Made by a program: the position numbers and the translations under genes. Of a stretch of DNA of 64,000 nt, positions 51,880 to 62,751 are shown piece after piece. Numbering within the stretch: the first letter of the stretch is position 1; the number at the start of each line of letters is the position of its first letter. This DNA is from Verrucomicrobiales bacterium (GTDB lineage Bacteria > Verrucomicrobiota > Verrucomicrobiia > Verrucomicrobiales > DEV007): assembly GCA_029233965.1 (NCBI GenBank), contig JARGOP010000005.1:1-64000 (forward strand), read 5' to 3'. Under the pieces are notes generated by a model, which was not told the DNA's origin, searched no databases, and worked only from the letters and a program-made list of their open reading frames with translations.

Positions 51880-53043
51880 TCAGATCGCCGGGAACTTGAC
51901 CCACTTCTGATCCGAAGCGGAGCTCTCCACCGCCGCCTTGATGAAGGCCAGACCGGCGACACCGTCATCGACGCCAGGGAAATCGTAGCCGCCTTCGGGA
52001 GCGGGATTCCCGTCAATCTTATCCGCCATCGCCTGTGCCGCCGCGAGATAGATATTGGCAAACGCTTCGATGAAACCCTCCGGATGCGCGAAAGGCGTCC
52101 TCGTGAAGCCGTGGCCGGAGGCCGCTTCGCTGATGTAGTCGTTACCCCGACGGTAGATCTTCCGCGGAGCATTCGCATATTTCACGATGAGCTCGTTGGG
52201 GTCTTCCTGGTGCCATTCGAGTGAGGCCTTTGTTCCGTAGACACGGATGTTCAGGGCATTTTCATCCCCGTTGGAAATCTGCGATGCGTGAATGATCCCC
52301 TTCGCCCCGCCTTCGAAGCGGACGAGGTTGTTCCCGTCGTCATCCAGCTCGCGGCCCGGAATGAAAGCGGTGAGGTCGGAGCAGATTTCCTCGATTTCGA
52401 GACCGGTGATGTAGCGGATCAAGTTGTGGGCATGAGTGCCGATGTCCCCCATGCAGTTGGAGATCCCCGCGATCTTCGGATCGGAGCGCCAGTTGTTGAT
52501 TTTGCCCTGCCCGTCCCCTTCGACATCGCCGACGGCGTAGCCCTGCGGGTATTCGGCCACGATTTTGAGAATGCGTCCGAGATCGCCGTTCTTCACCATC
52601 TGGCGGGCTTCTTTCACCATCGGATAACCGGTGTAGTTGTGCGTGAGGGCGAAGATCTGATCGCCGTTGTTCACGATGTCACGAAGCTCGAGGGCCTGCT
52701 CGTATGTCAAGGTCATCGGCTTGTCACAGATGACATTGAACCCGGCGTCGAGGAAACACTTCGCAACATCGAAGTGAAGAAAGTTCTGCACCACGATGGA
52801 GACAAAGTCGATCTTGTCCTCCCGGCCGGATTCCTTCTCCGCCATCTCCTCATAGCTTGCGTAAACACGGTCGGGATCGAGGAAAAAGTCTTCCCCGGAG
52901 AGTTTGGACTTCTCAGGGTCGGAGGAAAAACAACCGGCCACCAATTCGATTTTCCCGTCCAGGTTTGCCGCCATGCGGTGTACCTGACCGATAAAAGCTC
53001 CCCGGCCACCGCCGACCATTCCCATGCGTAGTTTTCGATTCAT
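51880..53043 (-). CDS. Gfo/Idh/MocA family oxidoreductase
   Basis: MVGGGRGAFIGQVHR, GFNVICDKPMTLT. Confidence 0.9.
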   Translation of the reverse strand: MNRKLRMGMVGGGRGAFIGQVHRMAANLDGKIELVAGCFSSDPEKSKLSGEDFFLDPDRVYASYEEMAEKESGREDKIDFVSIVVQNFLHFDVAKCFLDAGFNVICDKPMTLTYEQALELRDIVNNGDQIFALTHNYTGYPMVKEARQMVKNGDLGRILKIVAEYPQGYAVGDVEGDGQGKINNWRSDPKIAGISNCMGDIGTHAHNLIRYITGLEIEEICSDLTAFIPGRELDDDGNNLVRFEGGAKGIIHASQISNGDENALNIRVYGTKASLEWHQEDPNELIVKYANAPRKIYRRGNDYISEAASGHGFTRTPFAHPEGFIEAFANIYLAAAQAMADKIDGNPAPEGGYDFPGVDDGVAGLAFIKAAVESSASDQKWVKFPAI

Positions 53044-53155
53044 AGTTCTAATGAGGGTTTCCTGAAACAGGCTGCGCAGACCGTAGCAAAATCAGATGGA
53101 AAAGCAACCGGACCGAAAGGCGGGATCACTGGTATTGCCGACACAGAAGGCCGCG

Positions 53156-54589
53156 TCACCGCCCTGATCGTTTCCGCGCCTCATCGCCGAGTGACTTGAA
53201 ACGCGCCACCCCTTCTTCGGTCAGGAGCGGATCGCCGGTCTCCGCCCTCCATTCGAGAAGCGCGGATTTCATCCTCGCGATCCGCTCACCGTGCTCTCCG
53301 GAATCCGCCAGATTGATAAATTCGACCGGGTCATTCTTCAGATCGTAAAACTCCCATTCGGGGGGATCCATGTATCGCTGAAAAGCCTTCCCGGCCGGAG
53401 TGTTCCTGTATTTTTCCTCCGAAGCAAACGGAGCGGTCGGATCTCCATCGACCCGATAGACAGGGCGCGATTTTCCAGCGAGCTGGTTGTGGATCAGTTT
53501 ATAGCGTTGATCACGGATTGCCCGCCGGGGAAAGAAATCGCCAGAGCCGTGATAATGAAACTCGCCGACGAGATACTCACGCCATCCTTCGGGCGCTTCC
53601 TCCTGCGTGACCGCCTCACGAAGTGAGGCTCCATGAAATTCGCGCGGAAATTCCCGGCCAACCGCATCCAGGATCGTCGGGACGATATCGGCCGCCGATA
53701 CAAGAGCCTTGCTTTCCATCCCGGCCTTCGAAACGCCCGGCCAGCGCACGAGAAACGGAACCCGCAGCCCTGATTCGTAGCAGGTCGTTTTGCCACGGTT
53801 GAAGGGCGGTCCGTGATCACCCAGGAAAATCACGAGGGTATCTTCCGCCGCGCCCGACTTTTCCAGCTCGTCGAGGAGAAGCCCGACCCCGACATCGAGA
53901 CGCTTGATCGTGTTGTAGTAATTCGAAGCCCGTTCCCTCGCGACCGGTTCATCGAACCCCTGGAAGTCCCAACCCGGGATCGTGTCCTCTGCGATCGGAT
54001 CCTCAGGAATTCCCTTCCACTGCGCTGGAAAGACGGGCTTCCCTTTGCCCCCCTCTTTGTAGAAGTGGGGATCCGAATAATTGACCATGAGAAAGAAAGG
54101 TTTTCCGTCCGGCCCATTCAGAAAAGCGGCGGCGTTTGCCGCGACCGCTTTGACATCGCGGGTGTCGCCCTTCTTCGGTCGATAGTCGAAGGGGAAGCTG
54201 CTTTCAGGGGAAACATGCAGCTTGCCGAGAATTCCGGTCCGGTATCCGGCCTCCTTCAGGTAAACCGTGAGATTCTTTCCAACTTCCGCCGGATCGAGGA
54301 CAAAGCCCCCGTTTGCCAATCCAATCTGACCGGTCGTATGAGGATACAATCCGGTAAACATGGACGAACGGGAGGAACTGCAACTTGCCTGCGTCACATA
54401 GGCGGTGCGGAACATGACTCCGCTCGCAGCAAGCGCATCCAACTCCGGTGTCTCAATATAGGGATCGCCGTAGCAGGACAGCTGCAAACCGAGATCGTCC
54501 GCCGTGATCAACAGCACATTGGGAGCCGCTTTGAGCCCGAATCCTCCGGCAAGATAAAGGAATAAAGAACAGACAACAGCACGCTTCAT
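53156..54589 (-). CDS. sulfatase (S1 family)
   Basis: NVLLITADDLGLQLSCYG; active-site-region sequence CSSSRSSMFTGLYPH. Confidence 0.88.
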   Translation of the reverse strand: MKRAVVCSLFLYLAGGFGLKAAPNVLLITADDLGLQLSCYGDPYIETPELDALAASGVMFRTAYVTQASCSSSRSSMFTGLYPHTTGQIGLANGGFVLDPAEVGKNLTVYLKEAGYRTGILGKLHVSPESSFPFDYRPKKGDTRDVKAVAANAAAFLNGPDGKPFFLMVNYSDPHFYKEGGKGKPVFPAQWKGIPEDPIAEDTIPGWDFQGFDEPVARERASNYYNTIKRLDVGVGLLLDELEKSGAAEDTLVIFLGDHGPPFNRGKTTCYESGLRVPFLVRWPGVSKAGMESKALVSAADIVPTILDAVGREFPREFHGASLREAVTQEEAPEGWREYLVGEFHYHGSGDFFPRRAIRDQRYKLIHNQLAGKSRPVYRVDGDPTAPFASEEKYRNTPAGKAFQRYMDPPEWEFYDLKNDPVEFINLADSGEHGERIARMKSALLEWRAETGDPLLTEEGVARFKSLGDEARKRSGR

Positions 54590-54598
54590 TCGGAAGGA

Positions 54599-57088
54599 TC
54601 AACGGGACCGGAAAATCTCACTGGAAACGCATTCGACGATGAGAGTGCGGAGGCCGTAGTTTTTCCCCTTTACCCTCTTGAGAATTTCATCGATCTCATA
54701 CTGATCGACCGGCTCCATATGCCGGCCGATGCCGTAGCTGAGCGCCAGACTGATGAGGTGTTCGGCAAAGGCGTCCTTTCTTGTCTCAAGGAGGACTTTC
54801 CTGAATTCGCGGAAGTCCTTGAAAGTCTCGCCGGAGGAAAGCTCCCCGGCGGTGTCAATTTTCGGGGCCGGGGCGTCGCCTTTCGGTTTCGGGTAGTTCG
54901 ATCTCCAGCGCCCGATCGGATCGAAGGTCTCGAGACCGAAGCCGAGCGGATCAATCTTGCGATGGCACTCGGCACAGGTTTTGTCGGAACTGTGCAGGGC
55001 AAGTCGTTCCCGGATCGTCGTCGCAGCAGTGACATCAGAGTCAAGCGCAGGGACCACGTCGGGCGGTGGCGGGGGTTGCACTCCCAGGATATTCTCCAGA
55101 ACATAGACGCCCCGGGTCACCGGTGAAGTCTCGACTCCATTCGCACTCACGGTCAAGACCCCGGCCATGCCGAGGAGACCGCCCCGCTGGTTCACATTTG
55201 CGAGTTTCACCCGTTTGAATCCGTCGGAGAGTCGCAGGCTGTCTTTCTGCGGGAGCTGATACAGTTCTGCGAGCTTCTTATCGACGAATGTATAATCGGC
55301 ATCGAGAAACCGTGCGATTGACCCATTCCGATCAAGCAGATCTTCGAAAAACAAGGCCGCCTCCTTTTTCATCGCTTCAGGAAGGTTTTCCGCGTAGAAG
55401 GAGCGATAAGAGCCCCGCGGAGGGGGCATTCCCCCAAGGTCCCGGAGATTGAGCCAGCTTTCAAGAAATCCAGTGATGAATCCTTCCGCGCGCTTGTCGC
55501 CGAGGAGGCGCTCCGCCTGCTTTCTCAGTTCAACCGGCTCCGTGATTTTCCCTTCAGCCGCAGACTTGAGCAGTTCCTGATCGGGAGGCAGCGCCCATAG
55601 CGCATAGGAAAGTCGAGTGGCGAGGTCGTAGGGCTTCAGTTGTCGCTCACCCTCTTCGGTGATCTCAGCGAGATACAAAAATGAAGGGGAACAGAGAATC
55701 ATCTTCACAGTGTCGAGCGCGGCCTGTCTCGCTTCCCCGGTTTCTCCAAGACGGCTCTCGTAGGTCTTTCGGATACTGTTCCTGTCCGCATCCTCCAGAG
55801 GACGGCGGAAGGCGCGTTCACCGAATGCGAGCAGCTGCGTCAATGCCTTCTCCTCCCGAAATCCACCGGGACCAAAAACGGCAATTTCCTCCTTTGTTCC
55901 CTCTTTTTCCGGAATCGGACCGTGGACCTTGATCTCCCCGATCTGAATGCGAGGCAAAGCACCCTGCTTCAAGATGTGGGAGCGACTCACGCCGGAGGAA
56001 GATATGTTCCCGGTGAACTCGTCCTTGTACTTTTTGTTCACCGCAATGACCGAAGCCCGTGACTCGTAGGGCCCGTTCGGGAAAATGAAGCGCGGGGTCT
56101 GTCCCTTCTCAAGCCAGACCCGGAAGGTAATCCACTCCGGCTTGTCGTCGGGGACGATTTTCTGTGCAAGAACAGGTTCGATCGATTGAGGGTAATGAAT
56201 GTGACCCGCAGTGACATCTCCGGGGACAATGCCGAGAATAAAGGGTTCTGAAAAGTCGATCCCGAAGATGGCTGGATCGTAGTGGGTAAACCGATGCTTT
56301 GCCTGGGCGAGAGCTTGAATGTCGTAAAACCCGGAAACAGGAACTCCCTCGAGGAAGTCCTCAATGTGCCCGTAGCCACCCTGCCTCGTGTCAGTGTTCG
56401 GCTGCTCGTAGAGGCAGAGATACTCAAAGTTAAAGGCCGATTTGTGGGAGCCTGTCAGCTCTTCGTATTGAACGAAATTATCTTTAAAGTGCCAGGTCTT
56501 CGGCTCCATCTCCGGCTTACCAAGCCGCGCTTCAACAAGGCGATGGGCTGACTGGAAATACTGATCAAGAAGAAAGCCGGAGGTGACGAGAGACTTTCCG
56601 ATTGTGTCGAGGTGGCGGCTCGTTTTCTCCTTGGGAAAATTGGCAGTCAGCCCGAGAGTATCGACCCGTCGATCAAAGAGTGTTTCGATCGTGTTCTCAT
56701 ACTCCCGACTTGAAAGCCGCCGCATCACTGTGAGCGCATCGGAACTTTCGATCTTGCCCTGTGCGAGGGCTATGCTGTCGCGGAGAGCGCGAATCACCGC
56801 GACGCGTTCCTCATCGCTCGGCTGATCCGCCTTTTTGGGAGGCATCTCTCTCAGCGTGACCTGATCGATGATGTCCTTGGCGATAATCAAATCATGCACG
56901 GACTCCAGCGGAAGATCGAAGCTTTCAAATTCGCGGTCCGCCTTTTGCACCGCCGTGTCATGGCACTCGAGACAGTACTTGCCGACGAAGTCGAAAATGA
57001 CTTCCTGATTCGCCGCCTCGTCCGCCTTCGCCCCGCAAAGAGTGACGCCGAAGAGACAAGCCGCCCTGAATGTCGAAGAAAGATTCAT
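54599..57088 (-). CDS. DUF1592 family protein (planctomycete/verrucomicrobial cytochrome-like)
   Basis: YCLECHD and CAECHRKIDPLGFGLETFDPIGRWR; start MNLSSTF at 57088. Confidence 0.9.
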   Translation of the reverse strand: MNLSSTFRAACLFGVTLCGAKADEAANQEVIFDFVGKYCLECHDTAVQKADREFESFDLPLESVHDLIIAKDIIDQVTLREMPPKKADQPSDEERVAVIRALRDSIALAQGKIESSDALTVMRRLSSREYENTIETLFDRRVDTLGLTANFPKEKTSRHLDTIGKSLVTSGFLLDQYFQSAHRLVEARLGKPEMEPKTWHFKDNFVQYEELTGSHKSAFNFEYLCLYEQPNTDTRQGGYGHIEDFLEGVPVSGFYDIQALAQAKHRFTHYDPAIFGIDFSEPFILGIVPGDVTAGHIHYPQSIEPVLAQKIVPDDKPEWITFRVWLEKGQTPRFIFPNGPYESRASVIAVNKKYKDEFTGNISSSGVSRSHILKQGALPRIQIGEIKVHGPIPEKEGTKEEIAVFGPGGFREEKALTQLLAFGERAFRRPLEDADRNSIRKTYESRLGETGEARQAALDTVKMILCSPSFLYLAEITEEGERQLKPYDLATRLSYALWALPPDQELLKSAAEGKITEPVELRKQAERLLGDKRAEGFITGFLESWLNLRDLGGMPPPRGSYRSFYAENLPEAMKKEAALFFEDLLDRNGSIARFLDADYTFVDKKLAELYQLPQKDSLRLSDGFKRVKLANVNQRGGLLGMAGVLTVSANGVETSPVTRGVYVLENILGVQPPPPPDVVPALDSDVTAATTIRERLALHSSDKTCAECHRKIDPLGFGLETFDPIGRWRSNYPKPKGDAPAPKIDTAGELSSGETFKDFREFRKVLLETRKDAFAEHLISLALSYGIGRHMEPVDQYEIDEILKRVKGKNYGLRTLIVECVSSEIFRSR

Positions 57089-57107
57089 CCCGGGAAACAC
57101 GAGTGCA

Positions 57108-58391
57108 CTAGGAAAAGGTGCCCGTGCTCGATCCGAAAGCCTCGATCTCAACTCCCATACGCTGGGCGATGTCCACGTAGAGATTGCAGAGCGGAACCTT
57201 GTTGATCCCTGAATCAGCCACCTTCTTGAATTCACCATGGCGGTAGCCACCACCTGCGAGGATGATCGGAAGGTCGCTGTTCTTGTGCGAATGCGCATTT
57301 CCAATACCGCTTCCGAAGAGCACCGCCGTTGAATCGAGCAGAGTCTGGTCACCGTCCTCAATTTTGGAGAGTCGCGTGAGGAAGCGATTGAAATGCTCGA
57401 TCTGGTAAGTCTCGAGAGTGAGGAGGTGTGCGATCGCCTCCTCGTCATTCCCGTGGTGGGAAAGACCGTGGTAGGATTTATCGATCCCGAGATTCTGAGG
57501 AAGAAAACATCCGCCGATTTCAAGCGTGGCGACACGCGTCGAGTCCGTTTGCAGGGCAAGCGCCATCAGTTCATACAGCATCGGGAGATCCTCGACGGTG
57601 TTGACGTTAGAGGGCTTTTCAAAAGGCGCCTTCGGCTTGGGATGACTCGCCCAGCGCTCGCGTAGCTCAAGACGCTTTTCGACATCACGGATCGAAGTGA
57701 AATACTCGTCGAGCTTGTCCTTGTCCTCGCGATTGACGCGCTTCGAAAGCCGGTTCGCCTCTTCAAGGACCGAATCCAGAATCGATGCCTGAATGCGGTT
57801 TTCCTCGATCCGTTCGACTTTGCGTTGCGCGGAATCTTCGACAAAGAGCTTTTCAAAGAGTTCGGCCGGTCCCGTAATCGGCGGGACGCGCACTCCGGAC
57901 TTCGTCCAGGCAATCTGGCAACCGCCATGAATCCCCCCTTCGGAGCCCACGGTCAGCGACGGAAAGCGCGTTTCAACGCCGACCTCATCAGCAATATATT
58001 GATCGAGAGAGACATTGCCGTCAGGGCGGTTCTGCGCCTCGGAATTGAGCACCCCGGAAAGAAAGGAATGCACCGCAAAGTGTCCGCCCTTGATGCCATG
58101 GTCCAGGCCGCGGTAGACGGTCATCTTGTCGCGGTTCTCCCAAAGCGGTGCGAGGAGCGTCGTTTTCTCGTAACCCCTGCCTTCGGTCTCAGGGAAAAAG
58201 GACTTCTGCTGGTAGCCGAGGAGGTTCCCCACCGCGACGAAGCGCCTCGCTCCGACTCCGCCCCCCTTGACAGCCTGAACTGCACCGGATTTAGCAACTT
58301 CTTTCGCCATGAGAGATGGCAGCCCGGGCAGGGCCAGTGAAGCGCCCACTGTTTTCAGCAAAAAGCGACGCCGATCAATCTTGTTTCCCAT
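57108..58391 (-). CDS. DUF1552 family protein
   Basis: DRRRFLLKTVGASLALPGLPSLMA Tat-like N-terminus; paired with the DUF1592 gene. Confidence 0.9.
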   Translation of the reverse strand: MGNKIDRRRFLLKTVGASLALPGLPSLMAKEVAKSGAVQAVKGGGVGARRFVAVGNLLGYQQKSFFPETEGRGYEKTTLLAPLWENRDKMTVYRGLDHGIKGGHFAVHSFLSGVLNSEAQNRPDGNVSLDQYIADEVGVETRFPSLTVGSEGGIHGGCQIAWTKSGVRVPPITGPAELFEKLFVEDSAQRKVERIEENRIQASILDSVLEEANRLSKRVNREDKDKLDEYFTSIRDVEKRLELRERWASHPKPKAPFEKPSNVNTVEDLPMLYELMALALQTDSTRVATLEIGGCFLPQNLGIDKSYHGLSHHGNDEEAIAHLLTLETYQIEHFNRFLTRLSKIEDGDQTLLDSTAVLFGSGIGNAHSHKNSDLPIILAGGGYRHGEFKKVADSGINKVPLCNLYVDIAQRMGVEIEAFGSSTGTFS

Positions 58392-58524
58392 CGTGCAAAA
58401 TCAACTGAAGTAGTGCCAATGCAAGCATTGTCGGGGGGCGCTTTAACGTGTCATCCAATGGGTCGTTTCACGATTTTTGAGGATATAATCTGCAACCAAC
58501 CGGCTCCTGCGCCGTTCTATTGCT

Positions 58525-59790
58525 ATGCGACCATTCCTTGCCCTTTTCAGTCTCTCGCTCTTCTCTTCGTCCGCGATTTTTGCCGACTGGGAACAATTCC
58601 GCGGTCCAAATGGACTCGGGGTCACTGACGTTTCCGTTCCCACCACCTGGAGCGCAGAGGAAAACATGAAGTGGATTGCCGAGCTTCCCGGGAATGGCAG
58701 TTCGTCGCCCATTGTCTCGGGCGATGCCGTCTTCGTGACAAGCTACACCGGCGAAGGAGACGGTATCATGCGCCACCTCCTCCGAATCGATCTTGCAAGC
58801 GGTGAAACGGTCTGGCAAAAGTCGGTCGCCGTTGGCTTCCCGGAGGACCCCGACAAGGGCTACATCGGCGAGCACGGTTGGGCCAGCAATACACCGGTAA
58901 CCGACGGCGGGGTGGTCTATTGTTTCTTTGGAAAAGCCGGAGTCCACGCTTTCGATTTCGACGGGAATGAACTGTGGAGCGCAGAGACCGGGCCGCAATC
59001 TTCCGGAAAACGCTGGGGGTCCGCCTCCAGCCCCATTCTCTACCGCGATCTTCTCATCGTTCCTGCCGGTGACGAGGCACGCGCGATCATTGCTTTCAAC
59101 AAGACTACCGGGGAGGAAGTCTGGCGCTTCGAGAGTGCCACGACCGAGGAGACCTACGGCACGCCGGTGATCGTGAACGTCAATGACTCGAGGACGGATC
59201 TCGTTTTCGCCGGGGCGACCCGCTGGAGCGGTTTGGATCCGGCGACCGGCGAGGAAATCTGGTTCGCGAACTACAACCTCCCCGGCAACATGTCGAACAC
59301 CACATTCGTTTCAGGTGACATCCTCACTGTCTCAGGAGGCTTTCCGAGAACGGCGCGCGTCGCCGTGAAGACCGGGGGGACCGGTGACATCACGGATCAA
59401 ATTCTCTACGACACGCAGAAGCCGACGACCTACATGACGATGCCGGTAGAGCACGAAGGGATTCTCTACTGGATCTCCGACAGCGGAATCGCCTTTGCCG
59501 CTGAACCGGGCAAGGCGGAAGAACTCTGGCAGGAACGCGTTCCCGATCTCGCCGGCGCCGGGGGTCGCGGAAAGCCGTTCTACGCTTCCCCGATTCTGGC
59601 GGGCGGAAAGATTTACGCAGTGAGTCGCGCCAACGGGACCTTTGTCATCGAGCCTTCGAAGAGCGGGCTCAAAGTCGTAGCGCAGAACAAGATCGAAGGA
59701 GACGACACGATCTTCAATGCTACCGCTGCGGTCTCCGATGGCAACCTGTTGATCCGCTCTCAAAACCGGCTCTACTGCATCGCGGAGTGA
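58525..59790 (+). CDS. PQQ-like beta-propeller repeat protein
   Basis: WEQFRGPNGLGVTDVSVPTTWSAEENMKWIAELPGNGSSSPIVSGDAVFVTS. Confidence 0.9.
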   Translation: MRPFLALFSLSLFSSSAIFADWEQFRGPNGLGVTDVSVPTTWSAEENMKWIAELPGNGSSSPIVSGDAVFVTSYTGEGDGIMRHLLRIDLASGETVWQKSVAVGFPEDPDKGYIGEHGWASNTPVTDGGVVYCFFGKAGVHAFDFDGNELWSAETGPQSSGKRWGSASSPILYRDLLIVPAGDEARAIIAFNKTTGEEVWRFESATTEETYGTPVIVNVNDSRTDLVFAGATRWSGLDPATGEEIWFANYNLPGNMSNTTFVSGDILTVSGGFPRTARVAVKTGGTGDITDQILYDTQKPTTYMTMPVEHEGILYWISDSGIAFAAEPGKAEELWQERVPDLAGAGGRGKPFYASPILAGGKIYAVSRANGTFVIEPSKSGLKVVAQNKIEGDDTIFNATAAVSDGNLLIRSQNRLYCIAE

Positions 59791-59792
59791 GC

Positions 59793-60938
59793 TCAATGTG
59801 GGGTGGTGAAGCGGACGCAGACCGGCTTCGCCACCTCGATCGACTGACCGGTGAAGTCCAGTTCTCCGGATTCCTGATTCACCGAGAAAACGGTCACCGT
59901 ATTCGAGTTCTGACCCGCCGCGAGGAGCCACTTCCCGGTGGGATCGAGCGCAAAATTTCGAGGTGTCTCTCCCCGGATCGGCTCGTTCTCGACCCTGGTG
60001 AGCTTTCCGTCCTCCTCGCCGATTCGGTAGACTGCAATAGAGTCATGTCCGCGGTTTGATCCGTAGAGGAATTTACCACCCGGATGAGCGACGACCTCGG
60101 CAGTGGAGCCCTGGGCCGCGGTCCCTACAGGCAGCGTGCTCACAGTCTGGATCGCAGAAAGCATCCCGTTCTCCGGATCGACGGAAAAGGCGGTCACGGT
60201 CAGCGTCATTTCATTGATGACATAGGCGTATCTACCGTCGGGGCGGAAGGTGAAGTGGCGCGGCCCGTCCCCGGGTTTCATCGCGACCTCGCCGGCCCCG
60301 GTCAGCGATCCGGTTTCGCTATCGACACGATAGATGAAAATTTTGTCCGCTCCCAGATCGGCGGCGTAAGCAAAACGACCGTCCGGCGAGAAGTTGATGG
60401 AATGAGCGTGAGGACCGGCCTGGCGCTTCGGATGGATGCTTGATCCCACGTGCTGAATCACCGAAACAGCCGGCTGAAAGATGAACGGATCGGCAATGAG
60501 ATAGCTTGCGACAGATCCGGCTCCATAGTTCGCGACCCCGAGAACTTCCGATTCTTCGCAGATCGAAAGATGGCAGGGCCCGCTCCCTCCGGATGGCTGT
60601 TTCCCGATGAGGTTCAATTTCTCATCGTCGATCAGAAACTTGAATACAGCACCACCCCCCTCAAAATCGGCCACTTCGGAAACGGCATAGAGATGCTTAC
60701 TGTCAGGATGAATCGCAAGGAAAGAAGGATTCACCACTTCGGCAACAAGTTCCGCTTCACTCAATATTCCCGTTTCTGAATCGAAGTCCGCCCGGTAAAT
60801 CCCCTCCGAATCCGATCCTTTTGTGTAAGTGCCGAAGTAAACATGATGCTTTCCCGCGAAGGCAGAGCTGAGACCGACGAGGAAAGCAAAGACGAAACAG
60901 AGGGATATGCGCATGCCTGAGGGAACAGCCGAAACCAC
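59793..60938 (-). CDS. lactonase (6-phosphogluconolactonase-like beta-propeller)
   Basis: YFGTYTKGSDSEGIYRADFD, GPRHFTFRPDGRYAYVINE. Confidence 0.9.
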   Translation of the reverse strand: MVSAVPSGMRISLCFVFAFLVGLSSAFAGKHHVYFGTYTKGSDSEGIYRADFDSETGILSEAELVAEVVNPSFLAIHPDSKHLYAVSEVADFEGGGAVFKFLIDDEKLNLIGKQPSGGSGPCHLSICEESEVLGVANYGAGSVASYLIADPFIFQPAVSVIQHVGSSIHPKRQAGPHAHSINFSPDGRFAYAADLGADKIFIYRVDSETGSLTGAGEVAMKPGDGPRHFTFRPDGRYAYVINEMTLTVTAFSVDPENGMLSAIQTVSTLPVGTAAQGSTAEVVAHPGGKFLYGSNRGHDSIAVYRIGEEDGKLTRVENEPIRGETPRNFALDPTGKWLLAAGQNSNTVTVFSVNQESGELDFTGQSIEVAKPVCVRFTTPH

Positions 60939-60955
60939 GACCGGACAAGAGACGC

Positions 60956-60986
60956 AAAAAAGGGGCGAAGGATCTGTCCCCGCCCC
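60956..60986 (-). terminator. rho-independent terminator after the Gfo/Idh/MocA gene
   Basis: Minus strand: GGGGCG-loop-CGCCCC-TTTTTT. Confidence 0.7.
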
Positions 60987-61012
60987 GTCTTTGAAATGGA
61001 TTTGAAAACGGA

Positions 61013-62089
61013 CTAAATCGCGACCGGCTTGCCGCTCGCAGCCGACTCGTAAACCGCATCGATGATCTGCATGAGAGCGAGCCCCTGCTCCGCGTTGTTG
61101 AGCGGAGCGGACTTGCCTTCGATTGCTTCGATAAAGTTGGCGGCTGAGTTGATTCGACCCATGTCCTCACACTCTTCAACCTCGATGACTTTGTCGACGG
61201 ACTTGCCGTCTTCCTGGACATACAACTCGCAGGTATCGATCGCAGTCTCGTCGTCACCGTCGGAGCCGAAAAGGCGCTCCACTTTTCCACCGGCGGTGAT
61301 GCCCTGGAAGACAACGGAGACTTCCTCTCGTTTCACCATCTCAGCCCAGGACATCTGAAAGCTCAGAGTCTGGCCGGTTTCGAAAGTCACAAAGCCGTGA
61401 GCCGCAGACTCCACATCCGTTACACCGCCTTCGCGGTCAGGGATTCCCCAGGGACCTTTGAAATCCTTGTTCGTGATATGGTCATCGAAAGTGTTGCCGA
61501 TGACGTATGACGGCTTGGGATTCCCCATGAAATACATGGCCAGATCAAGCATGTGCAACAGGTCGATGACCGGACCACCTCCGGAAAGCGCCTTCGTCGT
61601 GAACCATCCCCCGAAACCCGGAATCCCGGTGCGGCGACACCACTTCGCCTGGGCGGAGTTGATTTTCCCGACAATACCGGACTCAATGAACTTCATCATC
61701 TCGCGCGACTCAGGACGGGCACGATTGTTGAAGTTAAACATGAGGTGCTTCCCTGATTTGTCGCGCGCGACGATCATTTCTTCAACCTCGGCAGCACTGA
61801 TCGCCGGAGGCTTTTCGCAGAAAACATGCTTCCCGGCCTCAAGCGCCTGAATCGCAAGCGGGGCATGAAATTTATTCGGAACGATGATGGATACTGCGTC
61901 GATATCGCTCGCGAGCATCTCGGCAACATCCCCGTATGAGGTTGGGATGTCATTGGCCTCTGCCGAAGCCCTGGCGGCTTCAGCGTTCACATCCGCCATC
62001 GCGACGACTTCAGCGCCGGCCTGACGAAATCCTGCGATATGATAGTGGGCCATTCCGCCCGCTCCGATCACTCCTACTTTGATTGCCAT
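61013..62089 (-). CDS. Gfo/Idh/MocA family oxidoreductase
   Basis: VGVIGAGGMAHYHIAGFRQAGAEVVAMADVN, GKHVFCEKPPAIS. Confidence 0.92.
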   Translation of the reverse strand: MAIKVGVIGAGGMAHYHIAGFRQAGAEVVAMADVNAEAARASAEANDIPTSYGDVAEMLASDIDAVSIIVPNKFHAPLAIQALEAGKHVFCEKPPAISAAEVEEMIVARDKSGKHLMFNFNNRARPESREMMKFIESGIVGKINSAQAKWCRRTGIPGFGGWFTTKALSGGGPVIDLLHMLDLAMYFMGNPKPSYVIGNTFDDHITNKDFKGPWGIPDREGGVTDVESAAHGFVTFETGQTLSFQMSWAEMVKREEVSVVFQGITAGGKVERLFGSDGDDETAIDTCELYVQEDGKSVDKVIEVEECEDMGRINSAANFIEAIEGKSAPLNNAEQGLALMQIIDAVYESAASGKPVAI

Positions 62090-62136
62090 AGATGAAAAAT
62101 TTGCTCTGAATTTGGAATGTGGCGGGAGTTCCGAAA

Positions 62137-62751
62137 TTACTCTTTCGCCTTTCCTTTGGCCTTTTCCCCGCCGCTTGGCTCGATGCCGCCGGTAGGAGTA
62201 GCCACCGGAGCGGCCGGTTCTGCAGGAGATTCCACTTTCATGCCGGCGTCCTCAGCCATCTTGGCAGTTGCCTCCGTGATGTCGACGGAGGATGCATAGG
62301 TGAAAACAGGAGGAGTCACTTTCATGAGGACAACGTCGAGTCCTTTTTCTTCAGCCGCCTTCAGCGCGATCGGCTCCAACTGGATCCTGAACTCGTTGAT
62401 GAGACGGACACGCTCCTGAGCGAGCGTCTGCTGCGCCTGGGCCTTGAGGCGGTTGAACTCGGCATTGAGTTGCTGATTCGTCGCGAGAATCTGGCGGCGC
62501 TGTTCCTCGGTCGGATTTGCCCCGGCAGACTGCTCCACGCCCGTCATTTGGTTTTGAAGCTGACTCTGCGTTCTCTGCAATTCCTGATTCAACTGGTTCT
62601 GCATGCCGATGAGATCAACACGGACCTTCTCCTCCACCCCTAACTGGCGGGCAACGGCGTCAATATCGAGAACCGCTACGCCCCCTTGTTGGGCGCCGGC
62701 AGAAAAGAGAAAGAGGGTGGTCGTGAGGGTTGCTAAGACAAACTTATTCAT
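62137..62751 (-). CDS. OmpH/Skp-like periplasmic chaperone
   Basis: Signal peptide, coiled-coil NQELQRTQSQLQNQMT...VRLINEFRIQLEPIALKAAEEKGLDVVL; start at 62751. Confidence 0.75.
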   Translation of the reverse strand: MNKFVLATLTTTLFLFSAGAQQGGVAVLDIDAVARQLGVEEKVRVDLIGMQNQLNQELQRTQSQLQNQMTGVEQSAGANPTEEQRRQILATNQQLNAEFNRLKAQAQQTLAQERVRLINEFRIQLEPIALKAAEEKGLDVVLMKVTPPVFTYASSVDITEATAKMAEDAGMKVESPAEPAAPVATPTGGIEPSGGEKAKGKAKE

